This document shows, one piece after another, positions 63,283 through 64,000 of a stretch of DNA of 64,000 nucleotides; the stretch's first letter is position 1; every line of letters starts with the position of its first letter. The stretch is taken from NCBI GenBank assembly GCA_013141115.1, contig JABFRP010000004.1, forward strand, positions 333,837 through 397,836, read 5' to 3'. The notes beneath the pieces were generated by a model. It did no database searches, was not told the origin of the DNA, and worked only from the letters and a program-made list of their open reading frames with translations. Made by a program: the position numbers and the translations under genes. Source of the DNA: Ferruginibacter sp. (lineage in GTDB: Bacteria; Bacteroidota; Bacteroidia; Chitinophagales; Chitinophagaceae).

Positions 63283-64000
63283 TTACTTTTTGATTTTGTA
63301 ACTTAAGGCAGCATCAATAGTTGTATATCCTGGTATTGGGTAATCTTGTAACGAGAATAGACCAATTGTGTTTGAACGATAATAAACATTCCAGCTCCAA
63401 CCCCAACCCTTAATTACGCCTTTTAAAAATTTGTAATTCAACCATAAACTGGAAATAGTGTTTGGTGTAAATGGCAACCTGTCACCTTCTTTACCAATAC
63501 TACTTGTCTTGCACCATTGCTTTATTTAAAGCTACGAGATTCGCAATTACACTAAAATCAGAAGTATTTCCTTGAATGTAAATTCAGCTCCTTTACTGTT
63601 TACTCCATTAATAGGAATCAATCTAATATTATTTGTGTCTGATGGGTCATTTACAAGAATGTTAGTTTTGTCAATTGTATAACTAATGGAAACATTCAAC
63701 TTGTTTCTCAAAAAATTCGTCTTTTGTTCCTACCTCATACTGAATTCCTTTCTCGGGGTCAAATTGACCACCTTCTAATTTATTTTTAAAGAAAATTGAG
63801 GATTAAATGATTGAGAGTAGCTTCCTGTAAAACGAAAGGCTGCTTATTGGTTGGTGAAACCAATCCGAAACGAGGAGCCAGATTTGTTGCATTATTTTTC
63901 GGCAACATCTTGTGTGAATTTAAACTGGATGCCGCTCGTTAATTGTTTTATAGGTATCATAACGAAGTGAAAGAAGCGCTTTGAATTTAGGTGAAAATTC
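63283..64000 (-). pseudogene. TonB-dependent receptor, C-terminal part, broken and cut by window edge
   Basis: The C-terminal 64 codons are in frame (WLNYKFLKGVIKGWGWSWNV, YYRSNTIGLFSLQDYPIPGY, TTIDAALSYKIKK) and match the barrel end of siderophore-type TonB receptors. Upstream, fragments such as GGQFDPEKGIQYEVGTKDEF and ATNLAPRFGLVSPTNKQPF occur in other frames. The gene runs past 64000. With the adjacent PepSY remnant it suggests an iron-uptake pair. Confidence 0.7.

Overview
The window looks like chromosomal DNA of a Bacteroidota bacterium, most likely of the Chitinophagaceae type. The evidence is AT-rich DNA, a sigma/FecR/STN-domain operon, a type IX secretion (Por) sorting domain, outer-membrane proteins ending in aromatic residues, a candidate promoter of the TTTG-N19-TAnnTTTG class, GH43 and GH127 pentosidases and TonB-dependent uptake genes. 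Species cannot be named from the sequence alone.

Layout. 0.3-3.9 kb (minus): ECF sigma factor, FecR anti-sigma factor and an STN/surface-repeat protein. 4.2-11.2 kb (plus): exported and outer-membrane proteins separated by long non-coding gaps. At 11.44-11.52 kb an orphan tRNA/tmRNA-like 3' end with a terminator may mark the edge of an old insertion. 11.5-13.8 kb: fused trehalose-phosphate synthase/phosphatase with one frame break in an A7 run. 14-32 kb: pentose utilisation block made of an arabinose/fucose isomerase-like enzyme, a GH43 enzyme, an AraC regulator and the run xylB-xylA-HAD-araB-araD-galM-GH127-araA-symporter. Extracellular arabinosides and xylosides would be cleaved, the sugars imported by the sodium symporter and turned into xylulose 5-phosphate. 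32-41 kb: YitT, TPR protein, a sensor kinase/response regulator operon, outer-membrane protein, esterase, DUF2809 and zinc-ribbon proteins.

41.8-62 kb is the most interesting part. Almost every gene is on the minus strand, and gene groups are separated by about a dozen imperfect inverted-repeat elements of roughly 110-240 bp. Each lies directly 3' of a gene or gene group and ends in AAC / GTT core boxes, typically CCGCTAAC and GTTAGCGG. They look like integron attC sites, and the cargo (AraC regulators, VOC, NIPSNAP, MmcQ/YjbR, DUF1569, GyrI-like, nucleotidyltransferase, serine hydrolase) is typical of gene cassettes. No integrase is in the window, so the block resembles a cluster of attC sites lacking an integrase; from its orientation an integrase, if present, would lie to the right of 64 kb. 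Two IS110-family elements sit among the repeats, one apparently splitting a repeat, and one complete IS3-family element cuts into another. A 290-bp non-coding unit is duplicated in tandem. Several units carry two to seven genes, which is unusual for integron cassettes.

62-64 kb holds broken PepSY-TM and TonB-receptor genes. From about 55.6 kb onward most genes carry single-base frame breaks, so this end is either decaying or poorly sequenced.
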